This document shows, in pieces, positions 44,015 to 53,033 of a stretch of DNA of 64,000 bases (within the stretch, counting starts at the first letter, position 1; each line of letters begins with the position of its first letter). Position numbers and translations under genes: made by a program. The stretch is taken from positions 124,001 through 188,000 of the forward strand of contig NZ_RZMZ01000015.1 of the NCBI RefSeq assembly GCF_003992675.1, in the 5' to 3' direction. The notes beneath the pieces were generated by a model. That model saw only the letters and a list, made by a program, of their open reading frames with translations, was not told where the DNA came from and made no database searches. Source of the stretch: Flagellimonas marinaquae. GTDB lineage: Bacteria; Bacteroidota; Bacteroidia; Flavobacteriales; Flavobacteriaceae.

Positions 44015-44788
44015 ATGCATACGAGAACCGAACAGTTGGCCGCTTTTGACCGTCTTTTGACCATTATGGACGAGTTGCGGGAGCAGTGCCCTTGGGATAG
44101 AAAACAGACCATGCAAACCCTTCGCCACCTGACCATCGAGGAGACCTACGAATTGGGCGATGCCATTCTCGATAATGATTTGGAAGAGGTAAAGAAGGAA
44201 CTGGGCGATATCTTGCTGCACATCGTATTTTATGCTAAAATCGGTTCGGAAACGCAGGATTTTGATATTGCCGACGTGGCCAATGGCATCTGTGAGAAGC
44301 TCATCAACCGACATCCACACATCTATGGTGATGTGAAAGTAGAGAATGAGGAGGAGGTGAAGCAAAATTGGGAGAACATCAAACTAAAGGAGGGGAAGAA
44401 AAGTGTATTGGAAGGTGTTCCCAATGGGTTGCCATCCTTGGTCAAGGCCAACCGCATCCAAGACAAGGTGGCAGGAGTGGGGTTTGATTGGGAAAAACCC
44501 GAGCAGGTCTTTGAAAAACTGAAAGAAGAGTTGGCCGAGCTTCAGGAAGAGGTGCGGACGCAAGATGCGGATAAAATGGAATCCGAATTTGGTGATGTGC
44601 TTTTTTCCATGGTGAATTACGCCCGCTTCTTAAAAATCAATCCGGAAAATGCGCTGGAACGGACCAATAAAAAGTTTATTAAACGCTTTCAATATCTGGA
44701 AAAGAAGGCAAAGGAAAACGGGAAATCCATGAAGGATATGACCTTGGCCGAAATGGACGTGTACTGGGAGGAGGCTAAGAAATTATAA
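44015..44788 (+). CDS. mazG: Nucleoside triphosphate pyrophosphohydrolase MazG
   Basis: The 257-residue protein has two MazG domains. The first carries the metal site EExxE in TIEETYELGDAILD and CPWDRKQTMQTLRHL; the second has ELAELQEEVRTQDADKME and EFGDVLFSMVNYAR. It hydrolyses NTPs or dNTPs to monophosphate and pyrophosphate, a house-cleaning role. Length is normal for the full E. coli-type protein. It precedes the MATE gene by about 80 bp. Confidence 0.95.
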   Translation: MHTRTEQLAAFDRLLTIMDELREQCPWDRKQTMQTLRHLTIEETYELGDAILDNDLEEVKKELGDILLHIVFYAKIGSETQDFDIADVANGICEKLINRHPHIYGDVKVENEEEVKQNWENIKLKEGKKSVLEGVPNGLPSLVKANRIQDKVAGVGFDWEKPEQVFEKLKEELAELQEEVRTQDADKMESEFGDVLFSMVNYARFLKINPENALERTNKKFIKRFQYLEKKAKENGKSMKDMTLAEMDVYWEEAKKL

Positions 44789-44836
44789 ATTAAAGTCATC
44801 GAAGTAAGGTGACACATAAATTGTCGTCAATCTATC

Positions 44837-44844
44837 TATATTTG
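44837..44844 (+). promoter_or_regulatory. -7 element for the MATE gene
   Basis: TATATTTG matches TAnnTTTG, 22 bp before the GTG start. Confidence 0.55.
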
Positions 44845-44866
44845 CCATCCTTTTTAAGTATTCGCT

Positions 44867-46234
44867 GTGTTTCAAAACTACACCAAAGAGTTTGCCTATA
44901 ACCTAAAACTGTCGTATCCCGTAATTTTGGGGATGTTGGGGCACACCTTTGTGGCTTTTGCGGATAATATCATGGTAGGGCAATTGGGGACTGCCGAACT
45001 GGCTGCCGTTTCTTTGGGAAATAGCTTTGTATTTATTGCAATGTCGCTTGGGATTGGTTTTTCTACGGCCATCACCCCCTTGGTGGCCGAAGCTGATGGT
45101 GCTAAGGACCAAGCTGCCGGTAAAAGTGCCCTAAAACATGGTTTGGTGCTCTGCACCTTATTGGGGTTGTCCCTTTTTGGACTCATTTTACTGGCCAAAC
45201 CGTTGATGCACCATATGCAACAACCCCCCGAAGTGGTGGAATTGGCCCTGCCTTATTTGGATTTGGTCGCGTTTTCGCTGGTACCACTGATTATTTTCCA
45301 AGCATTTAAACAGTTTTCGGAAGGACTCTCGCAGACCAAATACCCCATGTACGCAACCATATTGGCCAATGTGGTGAACATTACGTTGAATTATCTGTTC
45401 ATTTTCGGTTCCTTCGGATTCCCTAAGTTGGGTATTGTAGGTGCTGCGATAGGCACCTTGGCCTCGCGGGTGATTATGGTAGCCTTTATTTGGTATCTGT
45501 TGAAGCGAAAAAAGAAATTTGAATCCTATGTGACCCATTTCAATTTTAAGGAAATTGAGAATAGGGTGATGAAAAAAATCATAAGCCTCGGTTTTCCATC
45601 AGCACTGCAAATGTTTTTTGAAGTGGCTATTTTTACGGCAGCCATTTGGTTGAGCGGGGTGTTGGGTAAAAATGCCCAGGCCGCCAACCAAATTGCCTTG
45701 AACCTGAGCAGTATGACCTTTATGGTGGGTATGGGCCTAAGCGTGGCGGCTATGGTTCGTGTGGGCAATCAAAAAGGGCTACGTAACCACAAGGAATTAA
45801 AGCGCATTGCAGAATCCATATTTTTCTTGACCTTGATTTTGGAAGTCGCCTTCGCGGCTATTTTCTTGTTGGGAAGACATTGGTTCCCTACCATTTATTT
45901 GGATGTGGACGATATCGTTAACCAAGCTGATAACGCAGAAGTAATCATTATTGCAGCTGAGCTTCTTTTGGTAGCGGCCTTTTTTCAGATTTCCGATGGC
46001 CTTCAAGTTGTGGTTTTGGGAGCATTACGGGGATTGCAGGATGTGAAGATACCTACCTTCATCACCTTTGTGGCCTATTGGTTGATTGGTTTTCCGATCA
46101 GTTATTACTTGGGGCTGCATACCCGTTTTGAAAGCGCGGGCATTTGGATTGGATTGTTGTCCGGGCTAACCGCATCGGCTGTAATGTTGTATCTTCGATT
46201 TAACTTCTTGACCAAGAAATTGATTGAGCAATAG
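44867..46234 (+). CDS. MATE-family multidrug/sodium antiporter
   Basis: The 455-residue protein has about twelve membrane helices in two halves. Family features include MVGQLGTAELAAVSLGNS, GIGFSTAITPLVAEADGAKD, and in the second half GLSVAAMVRVGNQKGLRN. It exports drugs or other organic cations using a sodium or proton gradient. No ATG suits the start; GTG at 44867 gives MFQNYTKEFAYNL. A REP-like element follows the stop. Confidence 0.92.
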   Translation: MFQNYTKEFAYNLKLSYPVILGMLGHTFVAFADNIMVGQLGTAELAAVSLGNSFVFIAMSLGIGFSTAITPLVAEADGAKDQAAGKSALKHGLVLCTLLGLSLFGLILLAKPLMHHMQQPPEVVELALPYLDLVAFSLVPLIIFQAFKQFSEGLSQTKYPMYATILANVVNITLNYLFIFGSFGFPKLGIVGAAIGTLASRVIMVAFIWYLLKRKKKFESYVTHFNFKEIENRVMKKIISLGFPSALQMFFEVAIFTAAIWLSGVLGKNAQAANQIALNLSSMTFMVGMGLSVAAMVRVGNQKGLRNHKELKRIAESIFFLTLILEVAFAAIFLLGRHWFPTIYLDVDDIVNQADNAEVIIIAAELLLVAAFFQISDGLQVVVLGALRGLQDVKIPTFITFVAYWLIGFPISYYLGLHTRFESAGIWIGLLSGLTASAVMLYLRFNFLTKKLIEQ

Positions 46235-46237
46235 TTT

Positions 46238-46315
46238 CGTCACCCTGAGCTTGTCTCAGGGTCTCATCATAAAATGAAAATCCATATGGGATGTTGAAAC
46301 AAGTTCAACATGACG
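46238..46315. repeat. REP/MITE-like 78-bp palindromic repeat element
   Basis: The element begins CGTCA and ends TGACG, a terminal inverted pair. Inside are two stem-loops: CCCTGAG with CTCAGGG (46243-46261, 5-base loop) and ATGTTGAA with TTCAACAT (46291-46311, 5-base loop). The CACCCTGAGCTTGTC word belongs to intergenic repeats I recall as widespread in Bacteroidota genomes. No transposase is near. It lies 3 bp after the MATE stop, so it may also shape the mRNA end. Confidence 0.72.
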
Positions 46316-46368
46316 CATTAAAAAATTTAAAATATTAGATTTCATATTAGGAATCAAAATACGAATAC

Positions 46369-46596
46369 ATGGAACTACCTAAATTTTTATTGGCCGATAA
46401 TACGGATTACCCTGATGCCATTTTTATTGTCCATACTGAATATCCGCGCTTTATCATCAATTTGGAAAATGATGAGGTGGAATGGATGGAAGAGTTCTCC
46501 AAAGAGGACGAGGCCGATTTAATGGAAGAAGCAGAAAGCTTGATCGAGGCCGCTACCGCTTTTTATGATCGGGAAGTCTCCAGATACGACGATTGA
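46369..46596 (+). CDS. Small acidic conserved protein
   Basis: The 75-residue protein reads MELPKFLLADNTDYPDAIFI at the start and continues with IHTEYPRF-like sequence, then VEWMEEFSKEDEADLMEEAE, a very acidic helix. No domain is recognised. Its stop overlaps the PAP2 start by 1 base, so it is probably co-translated with the glycan-modification genes downstream. Function unknown. Confidence 0.72.
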   Translation: MELPKFLLADNTDYPDAIFIVHTEYPRFIINLENDEVEWMEEFSKEDEADLMEEAESLIEAATAFYDREVSRYDD

Positions 46597-47165
46597 TGAT
46601 CGAACAGTTGTTGCAATACGATAAAGAACTGTTTTTGTTCCTCAATGGATTGGGGACCGAAACATGGGATGGCTTTTGGATGTTCATGACTACCACCCGA
46701 AATTCCGCACCACTCTATCTGCTATTGCTCTATTTGTCGTATCGAAACTTTGGCTGGAAGGGAACAGGGATAATTTTGGTGTCCATCGCCTTGTTGATTA
46801 CCTGTACGGACCAATTGTCCAACTTTTTCAAATATGGTGTGGGCCGATTGCGCCCCTGTCACGATCCAGAAGTAAGTCCTGCCATGCGATTGGTCAAAAA
46901 CTATTGTGGCGGACAGTTCGGTTATTTTTCCGCCCATGCAGCCAATTCGTTTGGTCCTGCCGTCTTCTTTACGGTGATGTTCAGGAATAAGGTAAAGTAC
47001 ATTTCTTGGGTATTATTGCTTTGGGCCTGCGTGGTAGCTTATAGCCGAATTTACATTGGCGTTCACTATCCGTTGGATGTTTTTACTGGCGCTTTGGTAG
47101 GTTCCCTTTTCGGATGGTTGTGGGCCAAGTTGGCTATATTTGCTTTCCAAAAAACAGGGGTATGA
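46596..47165 (+). CDS. PAP2-family membrane phosphatase
   Basis: The start is the ATG at 46596, which overlaps the previous stop by 1 bp, giving 189 residues. Five to six membrane segments are present. The PAP2 motif set is KYGVGRLRPCHDPEV, YFSAHAANSF and YSRIYIGVHYPLDV, with all three catalytic blocks present. Such enzymes remove phosphate from lipid phosphates such as undecaprenyl pyrophosphate or lipid A. The stop overlaps the ArnT-like gene by 4 bp, suggesting a joint role. Confidence 0.92.
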   Translation: MIEQLLQYDKELFLFLNGLGTETWDGFWMFMTTTRNSAPLYLLLLYLSYRNFGWKGTGIILVSIALLITCTDQLSNFFKYGVGRLRPCHDPEVSPAMRLVKNYCGGQFGYFSAHAANSFGPAVFFTVMFRNKVKYISWVLLLWACVVAYSRIYIGVHYPLDVFTGALVGSLFGWLWAKLAIFAFQKTGV

Positions 47166-48820
47166 TATCCACCACGCGATACTGGTTTTACTTGGCACTG
47201 ATTGTTTTGGTGTACATCATTGGGATGTTCGTGACCTTAATGGAAAACGATTCGGCCCAATTTGCTGTAATGGCCATGCGCATGGTGCAGGAAAATGATT
47301 TTTTGAGCCTGTTCAAGGGACCCGAAGAGTACCTGGACAAGCCTCACATGCATTATTGGTTGGCCGCACTTTCCTATAAATTATTTGGCATTCATGATTG
47401 GGCATACCGTATTCCCGGTATTTTATCAACATTGTTGGCTGCCTACAGCTGCTATGGCCTGGGAAAATTATTGTACAACAAGGATGTGGGACGTTTGGCC
47501 TCCTTGATTTTTATGACGGCCCAGACCATTGTATTGGCCAATATCGATGTACGCACTGATGCTGTCCTGACCGGATTTGCCATCTTTTCCATTTGGCAAC
47601 TGGTTACCTATGTGGAGAAAAACACCCTAAAAAGCATCGCTTTGGGCGCCTTTGGGGCAGGCATGGCCTTTTCCACCAAAGGGCAGATTGCCTTAGTGGT
47701 CATCGGGATATCACTACTCTGTCATTTGGCGTATACCCGAAAGTGGCAATCATTGCTGCATTGGAAGGTTTTGGTCGCAATTTTGGTATTCGCGGTGACC
47801 ATTTCCCCAATGCTGTACGCTTATTACCATCAATTTGATTTGCATCCCGAGAAAGTCATTCGAGGCAAGGACAACCGCAGCGGAATCTTTTTTATTTTTT
47901 GGGAGCAGAGCTTCGAACGGATGAGCGGAGAGGGAATAGGGAAGAACAGTAGCGACTTTTTCTTTTTCTTCCATACCTTTTTGTGGGTGTTTCTACCGTG
48001 GACCGTACTTGCGGTATTGGGGTATTGGATGAAGGTCAAGGCTTTTTGGAAAACCAAGTTCACCTACCGTCCGAATATGGAGTTTTTGACCGTGGGCGGT
48101 ATTTCGATTTTGTTCCTGCTCATCAGTTTTGCCCAGTTTAAACTGCCCCACTACATGAATATCCTCATGCCGCTATACGCCATCCTATCGGCAGGATTTT
48201 TATATATGTTGCATCAAAAGGAACAAAAGAGAACGGCGAAGGTGATACTGGGCATTCAATATTTTATATTGGGCTTGGTGGTAGTCTTCATACTACTGAT
48301 CAGTTTTTTAGTATTCAAATTGGAACACTGGTACAGTTATGTACTGTTACTTTTGGCAATAGGGATTGTGGGTTATCTAATACCACAAAAAGATGCCCCA
48401 TACACGAAAATTGCTACTGTTGCCCTGTTGAGCTCGGTATTGTTGAACGGGTTTATGAATGCCCATTTTTATCCCAAGCTGCTCGAATATCAAGGTGGCT
48501 CCAATATGGCGGCCATTGTTCAGGAGCAACAGATTCCGGTGGACAGGATTTATAAGATTTCGGAACGATATTCATGGTCGCTGGATTTCTATAACAAAAA
48601 ACCGGTTCAAATCACCTCGCTGGACGAAATTGCCAACAAAAGTGATGTTTGGGTCTATGCCACGGACGATGAACTGCAACAGTTGAAGCAAAAAGGTGTA
48701 ACATGGGATAATCAAATTACGGTAGATCAATTCCGAATTACCCGTTTACAAATCAAATTTTTGAACCCTAACACAAGGGAGGAAAAATTGAACCATATGC
48801 ATTTGGTGCATTTGGACTAG
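47162..48820 (+). CDS. ArnT-like GT-C glycosyltransferase (PMT family)
   Basis: The start is taken at the ATG at 47162 (MISTTRYWFYLAL), giving 552 residues; it overlaps the PAP2 stop in an ATGA. The protein has about twelve membrane helices and the GT-C loop motif with LMENDSAQFAVMAMRMVQEN, YLDKPHMHYWLAALSYKLFG and SFAQFKLPHYMNILMPLYAI. ArnT-type enzymes move a sugar from undecaprenyl phosphate to lipid A or another glycan on the periplasmic face. The acceptor is not known here. Confidence 0.9.
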   Translation: MISTTRYWFYLALIVLVYIIGMFVTLMENDSAQFAVMAMRMVQENDFLSLFKGPEEYLDKPHMHYWLAALSYKLFGIHDWAYRIPGILSTLLAAYSCYGLGKLLYNKDVGRLASLIFMTAQTIVLANIDVRTDAVLTGFAIFSIWQLVTYVEKNTLKSIALGAFGAGMAFSTKGQIALVVIGISLLCHLAYTRKWQSLLHWKVLVAILVFAVTISPMLYAYYHQFDLHPEKVIRGKDNRSGIFFIFWEQSFERMSGEGIGKNSSDFFFFFHTFLWVFLPWTVLAVLGYWMKVKAFWKTKFTYRPNMEFLTVGGISILFLLISFAQFKLPHYMNILMPLYAILSAGFLYMLHQKEQKRTAKVILGIQYFILGLVVVFILLISFLVFKLEHWYSYVLLLLAIGIVGYLIPQKDAPYTKIATVALLSSVLLNGFMNAHFYPKLLEYQGGSNMAAIVQEQQIPVDRIYKISERYSWSLDFYNKKPVQITSLDEIANKSDVWVYATDDELQQLKQKGVTWDNQITVDQFRITRLQIKFLNPNTREEKLNHMHLVHLD

Positions 48821-49689
48821 GCCACGGATTCCAGTTTTGGCTTTTTAAAATGATAGATGACTCCAAAAAGAGAAATCAGGGCGGTAATCAAAAAGAAAGC
48901 AAAGCTGATCCCAACCGATGTGCTTTCATCCAATCCAAGCCATTTGGCCCCATATAAAAAAGTAACTTCCCGACTTCCAATGCCTCCGATGGTCAAAGGA
49001 ATTACGGATACGATGGAAGAAATTAGAAATACGAACAAATATTCAACAGTGTCCAAACTTACAGACAAGGCCTTCAGAATAAACAAAACACTGATAAGCT
49101 GAGCCAATTGCACCATTGCCGAAAATCCCAAAGATTTCCAAAAAATGGGTAGAATCGATGCAAAAAAGGTTCTGTTTACAAACCAAAACACCACAACGCT
49201 CAGGGGAATGGCAGCTATAAATAGACCGTAAAACTTTTGGAAAAAAGCGTTCTTTGATAGTATGGCCAGCAAGCAGGCATACACAAAAAGCAGTAGCATT
49301 CCGCTCAAACGATCCAAGAGTATGCTTGATACCACTTTTTTGGTTCCCGGCTGATACGCTTTCTGGACCGCATAGCCCTTGTAGGCATCACCACCAATCC
49401 CACCCGGCAAAAACAGGTTGTAGAACATCCCCAAAAGGGATAATTTTAGATTGCTCGACTGTGTAAGAGGCGCCCCAATTTGGTGAAAATATAAGTTGGT
49501 TCGAAAGGCCGAAATTGCCTTCGACAATACGAAAAATAGTATAGCAAAGGATAAGTATAGCGGGTCGCTTTTTTTTAGCGTTTGGAGTACATCCTTCAGC
49601 TCTATTTTGGTGAAAATAAAGTAGATCAGCACTGCGCTGACCACAATTTTTAGGACGGTGATTCCTTTTTTACGCAGCTTTTCCGTCAC
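48817..49689 (-). CDS. Flippase-like membrane protein (UPF0104/AglD type)
   Basis: The 290-residue protein has about eight membrane helices and matches the lysylphosphatidylglycerol-synthase-TM family: SNLKLSLLGMFYNLFLPGGI with GGDAYKGYAVQKA and SSILLDRLSGMLLLF, then VIPLTIGGIGSREVTFLYG. In glycan pathways this fold acts as a lipid-sugar flippase or accessory. It ends 4 bp inside the ArnT-like gene and overlaps the GtrB-like gene by 20 bp. Confidence 0.88.
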   Translation of the reverse strand: MTEKLRKKGITVLKIVVSAVLIYFIFTKIELKDVLQTLKKSDPLYLSFAILFFVLSKAISAFRTNLYFHQIGAPLTQSSNLKLSLLGMFYNLFLPGGIGGDAYKGYAVQKAYQPGTKKVVSSILLDRLSGMLLLFVYACLLAILSKNAFFQKFYGLFIAAIPLSVVVFWFVNRTFFASILPIFWKSLGFSAMVQLAQLISVLFILKALSVSLDTVEYLFVFLISSIVSVIPLTIGGIGSREVTFLYGAKWLGLDESTSVGISFAFFLITALISLFGVIYHFKKPKLESVA

Positions 49690-50632
49690 CTATGCTTATT
49701 TTTTTGATGCGATACGGACGTTTTTGCTGGGATTCGTAGTAGGTACGGATCAAGAGTTCCATCACAATACCGATGGTAAACAATTGGATTCCCCCCACAA
49801 TGAACATCATCCCGAAAATGAGCAAAGGTCGGGTGCCGATGTCCTGTCCAAAGCCGAGTTTAACAATCAACAGGTATACATTGATCAAAATTCCGAGAAT
49901 CACCAACAACACCCCAAAAATCCCAAACAAGTGGATAGGGCGTTGGAAGTATTTTCTAATGAAAAGTAATAGCATCATATCGGCCACCACCTTAAAAACA
50001 CGTTCCAAACCATATTTGGAAACTCCGGCGTGCCTCGCGTGATGTTTTACAGGGACTTGTTTGATCTGTGCGCCTTCCAAATAGGCCAAAAGTGTAATAA
50101 ACCGGTGCATTTCCCCATAGAGATTAAGGCTTTTGGCAATATCCTTGGTAAAAACCTTTAGTGCACAACCGTTGTCTTTAATGTCCAACTTCGTTACCCT
50201 GCGCACCAAAAAATTGGCAATTTTGGATGGTATTTTTTTAACAAGGGAATCCTTCCTTTTTTGACGTATCCCCGTGACGAGGTCGTATTCTTCGCTTATG
50301 GCATATTCCAACATGCCCGGAATATCGGAGGGATCATTTTGCAGGTCACCGTCCATGGTGATGATGTATTCTCCTTCTGCATAATCGATTCCGGCAGCAA
50401 GTGCCAAACTTTGGCCATAGTTCTTTTTCAGTTCGATCAAGTGGACTTTCTTATCGTCCATTTCCTTGACCTTAATACGGGTTTTGTCAGTGGAAAAGTC
50501 ATCCACATACACAATTTGGTAGTTGTACCCTTCCAGACTTTCGTTGATTTTTTGGGTCAAAAGGACCACATTGTCCTCCTCGTTGTACAAAGGAACCACT
50601 ATGGATAAAAGGGAATCGGTAACGGTGCTCAT
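49670..50632 (-). CDS. GtrB/DPM1-like polyprenyl-phosphate sugar transferase
   Basis: The 320-residue protein has a GT2 domain (LSIVVPLYNEEDNVVLLTQK, YVDDFSTDKTRIKV, EYIITMDGDLQNDPSDIP) and two C-terminal membrane helices, the layout of GtrB and ArnC. DNGCALKVFTKDIAKSLN is the conserved later block. It should make polyprenyl-phosphate sugar on the inner face of the membrane, which a flippase could move and an ArnT-like enzyme could use. Those partners are the neighbouring genes. Confidence 0.92.
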   Translation of the reverse strand: MSTVTDSLLSIVVPLYNEEDNVVLLTQKINESLEGYNYQIVYVDDFSTDKTRIKVKEMDDKKVHLIELKKNYGQSLALAAGIDYAEGEYIITMDGDLQNDPSDIPGMLEYAISEEYDLVTGIRQKRKDSLVKKIPSKIANFLVRRVTKLDIKDNGCALKVFTKDIAKSLNLYGEMHRFITLLAYLEGAQIKQVPVKHHARHAGVSKYGLERVFKVVADMMLLLFIRKYFQRPIHLFGIFGVLLVILGILINVYLLIVKLGFGQDIGTRPLLIFGMMFIVGGIQLFTIGIVMELLIRTYYESQQKRPYRIKKISIGDGKAA

Positions 50633-50667
50633 TCAGTTTAAGATCTGTGCAAATTTATTGCTTTTAT

Positions 50668-51711
50668 TTAAAGTTCCTTGGTAATCTTGTCCAACAGGAT
50701 TTTTGCAGCATAAAAGGGGGATATTTTATGCGCTTCGATATCCGACAACAATTTGGCCTGTTCCGTTTTAAAGGATTCCTTTTGATGAAAAAATTGCTTA
50801 ATATATTCATCCACGGTCTGAAGGAACCAATTCTTGTTCTGTTGTTGCCGATTCTTTTCAAAAAAACCGTTTTCCTTGGTATGCTGTACAAATTGCTGAA
50901 CCATTTTCCAGATTTCTGTGATTCCCGTATTTTCCACAGCGGAACATTTCTTTACCTTGGGCGTCCAGCTATTGGCTTTGGGGGGATACAGATGCAAGGC
51001 TCTGGAAAATTCCGTGACGGCCAATTGTGCGTGTTCTTTGTTGCTGCCATCCGCTTTGTTGATCGCAATGGCATCGGCCATTTCCATAATGCCCCGTTTG
51101 ATGCCCTGCAGTTCGTCGCCAGCCCCCGATAATTTGAGCAACAGAAAAAAATCCACCATACTGTGCACGGCAATTTCACTTTGGCCAACGCCCACGGTTT
51201 CCACTAAGATTACGTTGTACCCTGCCGCCTCGCAGAGAATGATGCTTTCTCGAGTTTTTCGTGCCACTCCGCCCAAAGAGCTGCCAGAAGGGGAGGGGCG
51301 GATAAAGGCGTTGGGGTCCTTGGCCAAGGTCTCCATACGTGTCTTGTCGCCCAAAATGCTTCCCTTGCTCAAAGAGCTGGTCGGGTCCACGGCCAAAACG
51401 GCCACTTTGTTGCCTTGTTCGGTCAAGGTTTTTCCCAAGGTTTCAATGAAGGAACTTTTGCCCACTCCTGGAACGCCTGTGATACCCAACCGAATGCTGT
51501 TGGCGGGTTGGGACAAACATTTTTCGATAACGGCGTTGGCCTTTTCATAGTGGTCGGGATTGGTGCTTTCCAAAAGCGTTATGGCTTTGGCCAACATCGC
51601 TTTGTTTCCATCAAAAATCCCTTGGGCCAAAGCATCTGCCGAAAGTTCCTGTTTTCGGAGTGCCTTGATCTTGGAAATGGTGTTTTCGGGTGTTTTGTTA
51701 TCGTCTGCCAA
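50668..51711 (-). CDS. meaB: Methylmalonyl-CoA mutase-associated GTPase MeaB
   Basis: The 347-residue protein has Walker A GVPGVGKSS at residues 79-87, AVDPTSSLSKGSILGDKTRM as the switch region, ILVETVGVGQSE with the Walker B aspartate position taken by Glu, and NKADGSN for guanine recognition. MeaB loads and protects adenosylcobalamin on methylmalonyl-CoA mutase. The mutase is not in the window; a cobalamin adenosyltransferase is at 61850. Confidence 0.95.
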   Translation of the reverse strand: MADDNKTPENTISKIKALRKQELSADALAQGIFDGNKAMLAKAITLLESTNPDHYEKANAVIEKCLSQPANSIRLGITGVPGVGKSSFIETLGKTLTEQGNKVAVLAVDPTSSLSKGSILGDKTRMETLAKDPNAFIRPSPSGSSLGGVARKTRESIILCEAAGYNVILVETVGVGQSEIAVHSMVDFFLLLKLSGAGDELQGIKRGIMEMADAIAINKADGSNKEHAQLAVTEFSRALHLYPPKANSWTPKVKKCSAVENTGITEIWKMVQQFVQHTKENGFFEKNRQQQNKNWFLQTVDEYIKQFFHQKESFKTEQAKLLSDIEAHKISPFYAAKILLDKITKEL

Positions 51712-51867
51712 GGGGATTCATTGGTTTATCACGAATTTATAAAGATTTTACGGGTTTGATTCCATGGGCGGGCAAATAGATACTTTTTCCATACTTCCAT
51801 TTCACAAAAATTTAATATCTATTTCTTCTCACTTCCGCCTACAAATTGGTACCTTATTCGGTAAACT

Positions 51868-51891
51868 ATCGGTTGTATTGAACGAACCGAT
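51868..51891. promoter_or_regulatory. Inverted repeat upstream of ohr
   Basis: ATCGGTT and AACCGAT are 7-bp arms separated by 10 bases. The repeat lies 27 bp before the ohr ATG. It could be an operator for a peroxide-responsive repressor or an RNA hairpin; it does not match the TACAATT OhrR box. Confidence 0.45.
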
Positions 51892-51918
51892 TTTTATGAA
51901 CCTATAAACATTTAAAAG

Positions 51919-52344
51919 ATGAAGACTATTTTTGAGGCCCAGGCCACCAATACTGGCGGGAGGTCAGGACACGTAAAGAGTGAGGACGGTGTTTTGGATT
52001 TTCCGATAAGCATGCCCAATTCCAAAGGAAAACCAGACCCCAAATCCACCAACCCCGAAGAACTCTTTGCGGCAGCCTATTCCACCTGCTATGCCGGTGC
52101 CGTGGAGGCCGTAGCCAAAAATCATAATATAGATGACCTTGGGGATTTTAATGTAACCGCCATTGTAGCCTTCAATAAGGAAGAGGAAGGTTTTTTCTTA
52201 GAAGTGACTTTGGATACATATCTGCCTACAGTGGACAAGGAAATGGGCGAGACCATCATTAAGGAAGCCCACGAGATGTGCCCGTATAGCAAGGCCACCC
52301 GCGATAATATCACCGTTCACTTAAATTTAATGTTGGACGAATAA
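51919..52344 (+). CDS. ohr: Organic hydroperoxide resistance protein (OsmC/Ohr family)
   Basis: The 141-residue protein has the two peroxidatic cysteines in AYSTCYAGAVEAVAKN and HEMCPYSKATRDN, and the helix with arginine partner is replaced by the local GGRSGHVKSEDG. It reduces organic hydroperoxides with thiols in the cytoplasm. It ends 22 bp before a strong terminator. Confidence 0.93.
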   Translation: MKTIFEAQATNTGGRSGHVKSEDGVLDFPISMPNSKGKPDPKSTNPEELFAAAYSTCYAGAVEAVAKNHNIDDLGDFNVTAIVAFNKEEEGFFLEVTLDTYLPTVDKEMGETIIKEAHEMCPYSKATRDNITVHLNLMLDE

Positions 52345-52366
52345 ATTGTGTAACTTTTTAAAAATG

Positions 52367-52399
52367 AGCTCCGTTGTTGTGTACAGCGGAGCTTTTTTT
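52367..52399 (+). terminator. Rho-independent terminator of ohr
   Basis: AGCTCCG and CGGAGCT form the base of a stem that extends to about ten pairs with one G-T pair and a small loop, followed by seven T. Confidence 0.9.
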
Positions 52400-52406
52400 G
52401 TTAAAA

Positions 52407-53033
52407 ATGAGTCAAAAACTACCTAATTTGCAACGTTGCATTTTTTGCATCGTCCTTAGTACAGAACCACTAAAAAAACCGAACATAGAACCAAGTGCGC
52501 TCCATATTGAGCTTGTAGAGCAGTGCAAGGCAAACGACCGTCATGCACAAATGAAACTGTACCGTCAGTATTGCGATGGGATGTTCTGTGTGGCCATGCG
52601 GTTCCTCAAAAATGCGGATGATGCGGAAGATGTGTTGCAAGATTCTTTTATAAAGGCATTTCAGCGAATTGAGCAATTTAAGGGGGATGTAACGTTCGGG
52701 GCTTGGTTGAAACGTATTGTGGTGAATGGCAGTATCGACTTTTTAAAGTCGAAACACCAACGAACGGTGGAGTTGAACGAGAATTATATGCAGGTCGCTG
52801 CGGATGATGATTGGTCCGTCGAAGAAGGAATTTCGATGGAACAGGTCAAGGATGCTATCGACGAACTGCCACCAAAATATAAATACGTAGTGCAATTATT
52901 CCTAGCGGAAGGATACGACCACAGTGAGATAGCCGAAATTCTGGACATTACCGAAACAACATCCAGAACCCGGCTTTTGAGGGGAAAGGCACAACTGAAA
53001 GAAAAATTAAAGGATTTGGCTTATGGCACGTGA
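52407..53033 (+). CDS. RNA polymerase ECF-type sigma factor
   Basis: The start is taken at the ATG at 52407, giving 208 residues. The upstream end of the frame runs through the ohr terminator, and the first 35 residues (to LHIELVEQC) are unlikely to be conserved, so the true start may be later. Sigma region 2 is FCVAMRFLKNADDAEDVLQD and SFIKAFQRIEQFKG, region 4 is DELPPKYKYVVQLFLAEGYD and SEIAEILDITETTSRTRL. It should direct RNA polymerase to promoters of a cell-envelope or stress regulon. It overlaps the anti-sigma-like gene by 11 bp. Confidence 0.92.
   Translation: MSQKLPNLQRCIFCIVLSTEPLKKPNIEPSALHIELVEQCKANDRHAQMKLYRQYCDGMFCVAMRFLKNADDAEDVLQDSFIKAFQRIEQFKGDVTFGAWLKRIVVNGSIDFLKSKHQRTVELNENYMQVAADDDWSVEEGISMEQVKDAIDELPPKYKYVVQLFLAEGYDHSEIAEILDITETTSRTRLLRGKAQLKEKLKDLAYGT

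Noticed and set aside
50918..51550. A 210-codon plus-strand frame opposite meaB.
   Set aside because: meaB has all GTPase motifs and the antisense frame shows none.
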